This document shows, one piece after another, positions 57,102-64,000 of a stretch of DNA of 64,000 bases. Numbering within the stretch: the stretch's first letter is position 1; the number at the start of each line of letters is the position of its first letter. The stretch comes from Desulfoferula mesophila (GTDB lineage Bacteria; Desulfobacterota; Desulfarculia; Desulfarculales; Desulfarculaceae). The DNA is taken from NCBI RefSeq assembly GCF_037076455.1, contig NZ_AP028679.1:1813501-1877500 (forward strand). Direction: 5' to 3'. The position numbers were made by a program, and so were the translations under genes. The notes under the pieces were generated by a model that ran no database searches, was not told the origin of the DNA, and worked only from the letters and a program-made list of their open reading frames with translations.

Positions 57102-58220
57102 CTATGAATTGGTGTCCTTGCGGTCCAGGACGCAGGCGATGTAGCGGCCCTGCATGATCTGCTCGAAGCACTTGTTGCAGGAGACGCAGCGGGCCCTCCG
57201 GCGGTCTCCCTTTTGCCAGCGGGCGGGCAGGCCGGGCTCGCTGATAAGGGGACGGCTGAGGGCCACCAAGTCGGCATCGCCACGGGCCAAAATCTCCTCG
57301 GCCATCTCCGGGGTGCGCACCCCGCCCACCGCGGCCACCGGCACGGCCACCCGTTTTTTGACCTCCGCGGCCCAGGCACGGAAATAGGCCTCATTACCCG
57401 GTCGGTCCACCTTGGTGCGGAACTCGCTCTGGGCGTAGCTCTCGCCCCGCAGGCCCTGGCTAATCTCCAGGCAGTCGCAGCCCGCGAGGGCCAAAAGCTG
57501 CGCCGCCCGCAGGCCGTCCTCCAAGGATAGGCCGCCCGGAAAACCGTCGGCCACGCCCAGCTTGAACATCACCGGGAATTCCGGCCCCACCTGGGTCCGG
57601 ATGGCGGACAGCACCTCCAAGTGCAGGCGCAGCCGGTTTTCCAGGCTACCGCCCCAGCGGTCTTCTCGGCGGTTGGCGTGGGGAGAGAGGAACTGGGCCA
57701 GCAGATAGGCGTGGGCCGCATGCACCTGCACCGCGTCGAAACCGGCCTCCCGGGCCCGCCCCGCCGCCGTGGCGAAGTCTTGCGCCACTTGCAGGATTTC
57801 TTCCTCGCGCAGGGCCCGGTTGGGATAGGGGAAATGACCTTCGCCCTCCGAGGCCGAGGGCCCCACCGCCGGGCCGCCGCCTTGCCAGGCGTGGCGGCGC
57901 GCCGCCTCGCGCCCGGCGTGAAAAAGCTGCACCGCCACCTTGCCGCCCTGCTCGTGCACCTCGCGGGCTAGGCCGGCCATGCCGGGGATGTCTTCGTCGC
58001 GGCTCAGGGAGTTCTGTCTAGGCGAGATGCGCCCCGCCTCGCAGACGTTAACGATGCCGCTGACGATCAGGCCCACCCCGCCCAGGGCCAAATCGCGGTA
58101 AATGGCCAGCTCACGCGGAGAGACCTCGCCGTCCTTTTGCGCTGCCTGCTCAAAGGTGGCCGAGCGCATCAGGCGGTTGGGCAGGGTCAGGCCCTTGATG
58201 GTGAATGGACTGAACAGCAT
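57102..58220 (-). CDS. NADH:flavin oxidoreductase, old yellow enzyme family
   Basis: 372 residues, paralog of the protein at 8292-9386. FMN barrel blocks: PNRLMRSATFEQAAQKDG near 14-31, AVQLFHAGREAARRH near 98-112, FDAVQVHAAHAYLLAQFLSP near 155-174 and ALSRPLISEPGLPARW near 320-335; it ends with RCVSCNKCFEQIM near 345-357, a cysteine cluster. The FAD/NAD domains of 2,4-dienoyl-CoA reductase are absent. Start is ATG at 58220; the longer in-frame alternative reads into the synthetase gene. Between beta-oxidation genes it could reduce an enoyl or dienoyl intermediate. Confidence 0.86.
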   Translation of the reverse strand: MLFSPFTIKGLTLPNRLMRSATFEQAAQKDGEVSPRELAIYRDLALGGVGLIVSGIVNVCEAGRISPRQNSLSRDEDIPGMAGLAREVHEQGGKVAVQLFHAGREAARRHAWQGGGPAVGPSASEGEGHFPYPNRALREEEILQVAQDFATAAGRAREAGFDAVQVHAAHAYLLAQFLSPHANRREDRWGGSLENRLRLHLEVLSAIRTQVGPEFPVMFKLGVADGFPGGLSLEDGLRAAQLLALAGCDCLEISQGLRGESYAQSEFRTKVDRPGNEAYFRAWAAEVKKRVAVPVAAVGGVRTPEMAEEILARGDADLVALSRPLISEPGLPARWQKGDRRRARCVSCNKCFEQIMQGRYIACVLDRKDTNS

Positions 58221-58228
58221 GCCCAAAT

Positions 58229-60289
58229 CTAGGTCTCCCAAACGATGTTGGCGTCCAGGGCCAGGGGCTCGCCCTGGCACACGGCCACCGGGTTGATGTC
58301 CACCTGGGAGATGGCCGGATGGGAGGCGCCCAGGTCGCCCAGGCGGCAGATCAGCTCGGCCAAGGCCCGGCGGTTCAAGGGTGCTTCGCCCCGGAAACCG
58401 GCGAAGCGCTTGGCCAGGCGCAGGCGCTCCAGCATGGCCAGGGCCCGGGGCGGGTCCAGCGGGGCCATTTCAAAGGCCACGTCCGGCTCCAGCTCGGCGG
58501 TGACTCCGCCCGCCCCCAGCATGACGCAGGGGCCGAACTGGGCGTCCTTGACATAACCCACGATCAGCTCGTAGTCCGGCTTGCGCTGGGCCTGCAAGAG
58601 CAGGGCGCCTTGCCCGCCCATGGCCTCGCTCAGGCGGGCAAACTCCTGCTCCAGCCTGGCCGGGCCGTCCAGGTTCAAGCGCACCAGGCCCAGCTCGCTC
58701 TTGTGCACCTCGCCGGGCATCAGGCCCTTGAGCACCACCGGCCAGCCCAGCTTCTCGGCAGCCGCCAGGGCCTGATCCTGCTCGCTTACCACCTCCTCGG
58801 CCACGGCAGGCAGGCCCCAGGCCCTGAGCAGGCGCTTGGACTGATACTCGTCCCACACTCCCCGAATGGGCGGCAGGTCCGAGGGCAGGGGGTTGCCGGA
58901 AGCCTCCGGGCGAGGAGCCGAGAGGTGATCGGCCCGGCCTTGGCAAACCGCGGCCAGGCAATCCACGGCGCGGGCCAGTTCGCCGAACGCCGGAACCCCT
59001 TGGGCCTGGGCCTGGGCCTCGAATTGCTTCACCGGTTGGTCCAGTCCCAACCCCCAAATGAACATGCTCTTGCCTTGGTAGGCGAGGATTTGCCGGTACT
59101 GGGCCAGATTGACCTCACCTTGGGTCCCGCCCAAAAAGGCGTGGATCAAGACCATATCCACGTTGGGGTCGCGGGACACGGCTTGCACCGCGTGGTCCAG
59201 GGTGGGGCCCGGCCCGTGCAGTTCCATGGCCGGCCACAGGTCCACGGGGTTGCCCGGCGGCATCCAGGCGGGGAACACCTGGCCCAGATCGCGCAGAGTT
59301 TCAGGAGACAGCTCAGCCATGGACAGGCCCTTGTCCTCCAGCAGGTCGCAAGAGAGGATGCCCGCCCCGCCGCTGAAGGTGAGCACCGCCACCTGTTTGC
59401 CCTGGGGCGCCTCGGGCACCATGGACAAGGCCCGGCCCAGATCAACCAGCTGGTGGAAATCCCGCGCCGTGCCCACTCCCATTGCCTGCAACAGGCCCTG
59501 GGTGAGCCGGGCGTTGCCGGCCAGGCTGGCGGTGTGGCTCAGGGCGGCCTTGGCCCCGGAGGCGCTACGTCCCGACTTGAGCACCACCAGGGGCTTGCTC
59601 GCCCCCTCGGCCAACTCCATGAAGCGCCGCCCCCGAGGCATGGACTCCAGGTACAGGGCCACGCCCTTGGTGCTGGGGTCGGCCAGCAGATATTCCAGCA
59701 CGTCGCATTCGTCCACGTCGCACTTGTTGCCTATGGAGCAGGCCTTGTTCACCGCGATGCCTCGCCGGGTGGCCAGGTCGGCCAGGAACCCGGCCGAGAG
59801 CATGCCGCTCTGCACCACCAGGGACAACGTGCCGTTGGGGGGCAGGACCTGGGTGATGCTGGGGGTCATGAAGGTGAAGAACTTGTGGCCCGGCACGTCC
59901 ACCAGGCCCATGCAGTTGGGCCCCCACAGGCGCATGCCCGCGCGGCGGGCGATGGCCACGCATTGCTCCTGCAGCCCGCGGCCCTCATCGCCGGTTTCGG
60001 CGAAGCCGGCGCTCTGGATCATCACCCCGCGCACCCCCTTGGCCGCGCATTCCTCCAGGATCCGGGGGGTGAACCGGGCCGGCACCAGCAGGATGGCCAT
60101 CTCCACCGGGTGGGGAATGTCCGATACGCTGGGGTAGCAGGGCAGGCCGGCAAGTTCCGCGTGTTTGGGGTTGACCGGATATATGGCCACGTCCTGGTTG
60201 AGCGTAGCGTTGAACAGCAGGCTGTTGCCGGTGCGCTCGGGGCTGGCGCCCACCACGGCTATGGATGAGGGGTCGAAAAAAAATTCCAT
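58229..60289 (-). CDS. ADP-forming acyl-CoA synthetase, fused alpha-beta
   Basis: 686 residues joining both subunits of the NDP-forming acetate-CoA ligase family. The CoA-binding domain starts SSIAVVGASPERTGNSLL near 8-25; GPNCMGLVDVPGHKFF near 118-133; the ligase domain holds VLTFSGGAGILSCDLLEDKG near 296-315; the ATP-grasp part from about 470 has WPVVLKGLMPGEVHKSELGL near 516-535 and CVMLGAGGVTAELEPDVAF near 587-605. It makes an acyl-CoA from acid, CoA and ATP, or the reverse with energy gain. Start is ATG at 60289. Substrate is likely a carboxylic acid of this catabolic cluster. Confidence 0.9.
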   Translation of the reverse strand: MEFFFDPSSIAVVGASPERTGNSLLFNATLNQDVAIYPVNPKHAELAGLPCYPSVSDIPHPVEMAILLVPARFTPRILEECAAKGVRGVMIQSAGFAETGDEGRGLQEQCVAIARRAGMRLWGPNCMGLVDVPGHKFFTFMTPSITQVLPPNGTLSLVVQSGMLSAGFLADLATRRGIAVNKACSIGNKCDVDECDVLEYLLADPSTKGVALYLESMPRGRRFMELAEGASKPLVVLKSGRSASGAKAALSHTASLAGNARLTQGLLQAMGVGTARDFHQLVDLGRALSMVPEAPQGKQVAVLTFSGGAGILSCDLLEDKGLSMAELSPETLRDLGQVFPAWMPPGNPVDLWPAMELHGPGPTLDHAVQAVSRDPNVDMVLIHAFLGGTQGEVNLAQYRQILAYQGKSMFIWGLGLDQPVKQFEAQAQAQGVPAFGELARAVDCLAAVCQGRADHLSAPRPEASGNPLPSDLPPIRGVWDEYQSKRLLRAWGLPAVAEEVVSEQDQALAAAEKLGWPVVLKGLMPGEVHKSELGLVRLNLDGPARLEQEFARLSEAMGGQGALLLQAQRKPDYELIVGYVKDAQFGPCVMLGAGGVTAELEPDVAFEMAPLDPPRALAMLERLRLAKRFAGFRGEAPLNRRALAELICRLGDLGASHPAISQVDINPVAVCQGEPLALDANIVWET

Positions 60290-60348
60290 GGTCGGGCTTT
60301 CTTTCGCTTGGGGACGGGTGGGGCGCCGTTGGTCACCCTGCCTGGAAG

Positions 60349-61119
60349 TTACTTGGCCTGGAAGTTGGCCGGCCGTTTTTCCATGAACGCCTTGCGCCCT
60401 TCTTCGTAATCCTCGGTGTCGTAAAGAGGCATGCCCAGCGCGTTTTCGCACCACAGGGCCTCGTCGATGGACATGCCCACGCTGCGCTGCATGCTCTTCT
60501 TGATGGCCTGCACCGCCAGGGGAGCGCACTGGCAGATTTCTCCGGCCAGGGCCAGGGCCGTGTCCAGGACCTCCTCGGGCGGCACCACCCGGTTGACCAG
60601 GCCCATGGTCAAGGCCTTCTGGGCATCGATGGGTTTGCCGGTAAACATCATTTCCGCCGCCCAGGCGCTGCCTACCAGCCGGGGCAGACGCACCGTGCCG
60701 CCCAGGCGGGGCAGGATGCCCAGGCGCGCCTCGGGGAATGCGAAGCGGGCCTTTTCCGATGCCACCCGCAGATCGCAGGCCAGGCACATCTCCAAGCCGC
60801 CGCCCAAAGCCACCCCGTTGATGGCCGCGATGAGGGGCTTGTCCAGTTGCATGCCCCGCAAGGGGGTGGTGGGCATGAGCCACGGTTTTTCGCGGCACTG
60901 TTTAACGAACGGCAGCCAGGTCTTTACGTCCGCTCCCGCGCAAAAGGCCTTTTCGCCCGCGCCGGTGATTACCCCCACCCGCAGCTCCGGGTCTTGGGCA
61001 AAGTCCTCAAAGGCCTCGTGCAGCCGCCGGAACAAATCCGGACTGAGGGCGTTGAATACCTCCGGGCGGTTCAAAGTGAAAAGCGCGATATGTTCTTTCT
61101 TTTCGTAAATAAGTTCCAT
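60349..61119 (-). CDS. Enoyl-CoA hydratase/isomerase family protein
   Basis: 256-residue crotonase-fold enzyme. Blocks: FCAGADVKTWLPFVKQC near 60-76, AAINGVALGGGLEMCLACDL near 97-116, FPEARLGILPRLGGTVRLPR near 127-146 and AAEMMFTGKPIDAQKAL near 153-169; both glutamates needed for hydration (FPE and AAE) are present. Length normal. ATG 61119. Lies between the ETF genes and the ADP-forming synthetase, on the same strand, so it serves the same pathway. Confidence 0.88.
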   Translation of the reverse strand: MELIYEKKEHIALFTLNRPEVFNALSPDLFRRLHEAFEDFAQDPELRVGVITGAGEKAFCAGADVKTWLPFVKQCREKPWLMPTTPLRGMQLDKPLIAAINGVALGGGLEMCLACDLRVASEKARFAFPEARLGILPRLGGTVRLPRLVGSAWAAEMMFTGKPIDAQKALTMGLVNRVVPPEEVLDTALALAGEICQCAPLAVQAIKKSMQRSVGMSIDEALWCENALGMPLYDTEDYEEGRKAFMEKRPANFQAK

Positions 61120-61263
61120 GCTCGTTTCATCCTTATGCGGGTCCCGGAGTCAAACTGGTTGGACCGGTCAAGGCCGCGACCGACTCCATGGCTACTAAAA
61201 TTCCAAAGTTACAAACCCAAGCGCCTTGGTTGATATAAGTCATTTTGCTCCGCAAGGCAACGG

Positions 61264-62277
61264 TCAACCATTTTGGCCGGGATCGTGGTTTGCGGCGGTG
61301 GCGGGCTCGGCCAGTTCCAGCAGCGCGGGCAGGAAAACGCTCAGATCCTCCACCACGCACACGTCGGCCAGGTTGCAGATGGCCGCCTGGGGATCGCTGT
61401 TGATGGACACGATGAAGCCCGAGCCTTGCATGCCCACCGCGTGTTGCCGGGCTCCTGATATGCCGCAGGCGATGTAAAGGCGGGGGGTGATCGTGGCGCC
61501 GGTCTGGCCCACTTGTTGGCCGTAGCCCAGCCAGCCCAGGTCGCACACCGGCCGGGAGCCGGCCAGGGAGGCCGAGGAGAACAGGCCCGCCAAACGGCGC
61601 AGCAGGCCCAGGTTTTCCTCCTTACCCACGCCCCGCCCGGCAGCCACCACCACCTGGGCCCGTCCCAGGCCCGCGTCGGCCCCTGCGCCTTCCTTTAGGG
61701 CCAGCACTTCGGTGCGACAGGGGAGGGCCTCCAGGCGCAGCACTTCAACCGCGCCGGGCGAGGCCTCTTCCGGCGGGTCGGCGGCAAAGGCCCCGGCCTG
61801 CACGGTGAGCACCAGGGGCCAGGTGGCGGGAGCCAGGGCCTCGCGCAGCTTGCCGAAGTGGGCGCTCCGCCAAAAGCCCAGACGCTCGCCGCCCTCCCGC
61901 AGCCCCTCCACGCCGGGTATGTAGGCCGCCTCCATCTCGGCGGCCAGGGCCGGGGCCCAGTCCAGGCCCGAGGTGGAATGGGCGCCCAGCACCACCCGGG
62001 CCTCCAGCCGGGGCAGCGCCTGGGCCAGGGCTCGGCGCTGGGCCTCGCCGTGGAAGCCGTGCAGGCCCGCCACCTCCACCGCCCAGGCGGGGAGCCCGGA
62101 GCGACAGGCCATTTCCTGCGCCAAGGATTCTACGTCTTGCCCTACCACCAGAGCCGCCGCATCCAGGCCCAGGGCCGCGGCCACCCGGCGGGTGCAGGCC
62201 AGCACCTCCCAAGTAACCGGGGCCAGGCCCTCGGGTCCCAGCTCGGCTATTGCCACCACCCGGCCCGGCGCGCTCAC
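61264..62277 (-). CDS. etfA: Electron transfer flavoprotein alpha subunit
   Basis: 337 residues. The FAD-binding C-terminal domain is clear: VVAAGRGVGKEENLGLLRRL near 209-228, GWLGYGQQVGQTGATITPRL near 248-267, IACGISGARQHAVGMQGSGF near 269-288 and the closing SINSDPQAAICNLADVCVVED near 290-310 (in parts). GTG 62277 overlaps the beta-subunit stop by four bases. It accepts electrons from acyl-CoA dehydrogenases. The oxidoreductase that receives them is not encoded here. Confidence 0.93.
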   Translation of the reverse strand: MSAPGRVVAIAELGPEGLAPVTWEVLACTRRVAAALGLDAAALVVGQDVESLAQEMACRSGLPAWAVEVAGLHGFHGEAQRRALAQALPRLEARVVLGAHSTSGLDWAPALAAEMEAAYIPGVEGLREGGERLGFWRSAHFGKLREALAPATWPLVLTVQAGAFAADPPEEASPGAVEVLRLEALPCRTEVLALKEGAGADAGLGRAQVVVAAGRGVGKEENLGLLRRLAGLFSSASLAGSRPVCDLGWLGYGQQVGQTGATITPRLYIACGISGARQHAVGMQGSGFIVSINSDPQAAICNLADVCVVEDLSVFLPALLELAEPATAANHDPGQNG

Positions 62278-63038
62278 AGCAGGCTCCTTTCGCGCAGGAT
62301 GGCCAGCAGGCGTTGGGCTTTTTGGGACGGGTCGCCCTCCAGCACCAGTCCGGCGCGCCGCTTTTCCGGCGGGGCCAGGGCCAGGATATCCTCACGCGTC
62401 ACTGGGTCGGCCAACTCGGCGGCGGTCAGGGTGAGGGGCGTGGTCTTCTTGGCCCGCAGCAGGGCCGACAGGGTAGGGTAGCGGGGCTGGGCGGGACCCG
62501 ACTGAATGGTGAGCAGACCGGGTAGGGGCAGGGCCATGGTTTGCCTGCGTCCGCCCTCCATTTCCCGCTTTACTTTCAGGGCGCCGCCCGCCACTTCCAA
62601 ACTGACCACCGAAGTGACCAAGGGCAGGCCCAGGCGCACGGCCAGCATGGGTCCCACCGCGCCCTGCATGGCGTCCTCGGACATGACCCCGGTGAGGATC
62701 AGGTCAAAGCTTTGCTCGCGCGCATAGGCCGCGATCCAGGCGGCCAAGGAGGCCGGGCGGGGCGGCGGCGTTTCCGGGGCGATCAGGTGCACCGCCTGGT
62801 CCACGCCCATGCCCAGGGCCCGGCGCAGGGCCTCCACCACCGGCTCCGGCCCCACGCTGAGGGCGGTCACCTGGGTGTGGGGCAGGCGGTCCTTGAGACG
62901 CAGGGCCTCCTCCAGGGCAAGTTCGTCATAGGAGCTTATCTTGCGGCGCAGGGGAGGGCGGGGGCGCAGCTCGGCCCCTTGGATGTTGAAAAGGCTTTCC
63001 GGCTCCCACACCTGTTTTATGCACACCAGAACCCGCAC
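62274..63038 (-). CDS. etfB: Electron transfer flavoprotein beta subunit
   Basis: 254 residues. The start VRVLVCIKQVWEPESLF is the usual ETF-beta N-terminus, DELALEEALRLKDR near 36-49, VTALSVGPEPVVEALRRAL near 54-72, and GVMSEDAMQGAVGPMLAVRL near 114-133 as AMP-binding region. I use GTG at 63038 (GGGGAAG upstream); the frame is open to 63212 but the extra sequence is unlike the family. First gene of the minus-strand unit that continues with etfA, the hydratase and the synthetase. Confidence 0.92.
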   Translation of the reverse strand: MRVLVCIKQVWEPESLFNIQGAELRPRPPLRRKISSYDELALEEALRLKDRLPHTQVTALSVGPEPVVEALRRALGMGVDQAVHLIAPETPPPRPASLAAWIAAYAREQSFDLILTGVMSEDAMQGAVGPMLAVRLGLPLVTSVVSLEVAGGALKVKREMEGGRRQTMALPLPGLLTIQSGPAQPRYPTLSALLRAKKTTPLTLTAAELADPVTREDILALAPPEKRRAGLVLEGDPSQKAQRLLAILRERSLL

Positions 63039-63114
63039 GACCAGACGCTTCCCCCGCTTGTGAGCCAAAGATGCCTCCAGTGTAGGCCATCGCGGAGCAC
63101 CTGCCAATAAAAAA

Positions 63115-63128
63115 CGAACGATCGCTCG
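63115..63128. promoter_or_regulatory. TetR-type operator-like palindrome
   Basis: CGAACGATCGCTCG is a 14-bp palindrome with one mismatched pair, in the gap between divergent etfB and histidine phosphatase genes. Palindromes of the GAACGATCGTTC type are typical of TetR-family repressors of acyl-CoA metabolism; no such regulator gene is in the window. Confidence 0.45.
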
Positions 63129-63214
63129 GAAAAAGGTTGCATCGCAAAGTGGAATGAGGCTACATTTAGCCACGACCCAGGCAAACCACAACGGCCGGAG
63201 AGAACCCGACAAAC

Positions 63215-63913
63215 ATGAGCGTCTTGTACCTGATGCGCCACGGCCAGGCCTCCTTTGGCCAGGACAACTACGACCGGCTCTCCGAGTTGGGGCGGCGGCA
63301 AGCTTCCCTCACGGGGGAGCATCTGGCCGCGCTGGGCCTCAGCTTTGATGCCGCCTATTGCGGCACCATGTCCCGGCAGCAAGACACGGCCCAAGCGGCC
63401 CTGGCCGCCTTGCCCGATCCGCCGCCGCTTACCGAATTACCGGGGCTCAACGAATATCAATCCGAGCCCATCATCCAGGCCCTGCTGCCGGCCATGCGGG
63501 CCGAAGACCCCGCCGTGGCCCAGGCCCTGCCGCGCATGTATGAGGACCGCAAGGCCTTCCAGGTGGTCTACGAGCGTGCCATGCGTCTGTGGATATCCGG
63601 GCGCTATCAATTGGACCAAGGGGAGCCCTGGCCGGAGTTTTTGGCCCGCAGCCGGGCGGCCTTGGAGCGGGTGAGGGCGGACAACGGCCGGGGCAAGACC
63701 GTGCTGGCCTTCACCTCCGGCGGCCCTATCTCCGCCGCCGTGCGCCTGGCCCTGGGCCTGGGCGACGAATCCGCCCTGCGCCTGACCTGGGTCATCAAGA
63801 ACGCCTCCTTGAGCAGCTTTTTCTACAACGACCGCGATTTCTCCCTGTCCCTGTTCAACTCAACCGCCCATTTGGAGTTGCGCCGGGAACCGGGGCTGAT
63901 CACTTATCGCTAG
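63215..63913 (+). CDS. Histidine phosphatase family protein
   Basis: 232-residue phosphoglycerate-mutase-like phosphatase. The catalytic motif is LYLMRHGQASFGQDNYDRLS near 4-23 with RHG, then YCGTMSRQQDTAQAALAAL near 48-66 and the second His region VLAFTSGGPISAAVRLALG near 165-183; the usual SHG is SGG here, so the second catalytic His may be missing or displaced. ATG 63215 follows GGAGAG. Adjacent to an acyl-CoA dehydrogenase gene, as is common in acyl-CoA clusters; substrate unknown. Confidence 0.83.
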   Translation: MSVLYLMRHGQASFGQDNYDRLSELGRRQASLTGEHLAALGLSFDAAYCGTMSRQQDTAQAALAALPDPPPLTELPGLNEYQSEPIIQALLPAMRAEDPAVAQALPRMYEDRKAFQVVYERAMRLWISGRYQLDQGEPWPEFLARSRAALERVRADNGRGKTVLAFTSGGPISAAVRLALGLGDESALRLTWVIKNASLSSFFYNDRDFSLSLFNSTAHLELRREPGLITYR

Positions 63914-63929
63914 GCCGAAAGGGCAAGCC

Positions 63930-64000
63930 ATGGATTTTCAGATTTCCGAGGACACCCAGACCATCCTGGAGCTCATCAACGAGTTCGTGGACAAGGAACT
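63930..64000 (+). CDS. Acyl-CoA dehydrogenase, N-terminal fragment cut by the window end
   Basis: Only 23 full codons are visible: MDFQISEDTQTILELINEFV then DKE. This resembles the N-terminal helix of acyl-CoA dehydrogenases. ATG 63930 lies 16 bases after the phosphatase stop with AAAGGGCAAG as ribosome site. The gene runs off the window, so the call rests on this short stretch and the context. Confidence 0.6.
   Translation, partial: MDFQISEDTQTILELINEFVDKE

Noticed and set aside
58319-60268. 649-codon plus-strand open frame opposite the ADP-forming synthetase
   Set aside because: No recognisable domain, Gln/Gly/His-rich; mirrors a well-supported gene.

Overview
This is a GC-rich, densely coded stretch of bacterial chromosome. 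The gene content suggests an anaerobic deltaproteobacterium (Desulfobacterota), possibly a sulfate reducer close to Desulfarculales. The reasons are a selenocysteine formate dehydrogenase, an indolepyruvate:ferredoxin oxidoreductase pair, a GlcF/HdrD-like Fe-S protein, an FrhB-like protein, an FmdE-like protein, several acyl-CoA enzymes with ETF, and sigma-54 control. The taxonomic placement is inference from gene content only. I see no rRNA, tRNA, CRISPR array, phage or transposase gene.

Region 1 (1-9386, plus strand) is one tight operon: a sugar-type ABC importer (ATPase and permease), a LamB/YcsF (PxpA) protein, an omega-aminotransferase, both AHS1/AHS2 (PxpB/PxpC) carboxyltransferase-like subunits, a free biotin carrier, a biotin carboxylase and an old-yellow-enzyme-type oxidoreductase. 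It reads as an uptake and biotin-dependent ring-opening route for a lactam or similar cyclic amide. A 257-bp imperfect palindrome fills the gap to the next gene.

Region 2 (9642-19201) holds a predicted outer-membrane protein (DUF3187-like), a hidden 51-residue lipoprotein, an aldo/keto reductase, a HAD phosphatase, a YbhFSR/HlyD-type drug efflux operon, and a MarR regulator. Identical 10-bp palindromes lie at the marR promoter and at the head of the efflux operon.

Region 3 (19222-27461) carries formate dehydrogenase alpha, read through an in-frame TGA as selenocysteine with a visible SECIS hairpin. It is followed by an iron-uptake group: DUF2325 protein, FeoA, FeoB, a FeoB-associated Cys-rich peptide, a 39-residue metallothionein-like peptide, an LbtU-like porin and a small lipoprotein.

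Region 4 (27480-36047, minus strand) is a TonB receptor and FecCD/BtuCD-type importer operon. It continues into a class I methyltransferase, an FmdE protein, a tetrapyrrole-methylase-like protein, a CMD/AhpD-like protein and a DUF3786 protein. This is the most intriguing uncharacterised system in the window. A terminator-like hairpin lies in its leader.

Region 5 (36146-50396, minus strand) is a long operon: TRAP importer, GlcD/GlcF-type 2-hydroxyacid oxidase, FrhB-like protein, IorA/IorB, LarA-like racemase, enoyl-CoA hydratase, MFS carrier and IlvD-type dehydratase. Together they suggest uptake of a 2-hydroxy acid, its oxidation to a 2-oxo acid, and ferredoxin-linked conversion to acyl-CoA.

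Region 6 (50505-64000, mostly minus strand) is beta-oxidation: acyl-CoA ligase, thiolase, 3-hydroxyacyl-CoA dehydrogenase, acyl-CoA dehydrogenase, a sigma-54 activator, a second old-yellow-enzyme-type protein, an ADP-forming acyl-CoA synthetase, enoyl-CoA hydratase and EtfAB. A good -24/-12 promoter sits before the acyl-CoA dehydrogenase, and repeated sites lie between it and the activator gene. The window ends with a histidine phosphatase and the start of another acyl-CoA dehydrogenase on the plus strand.
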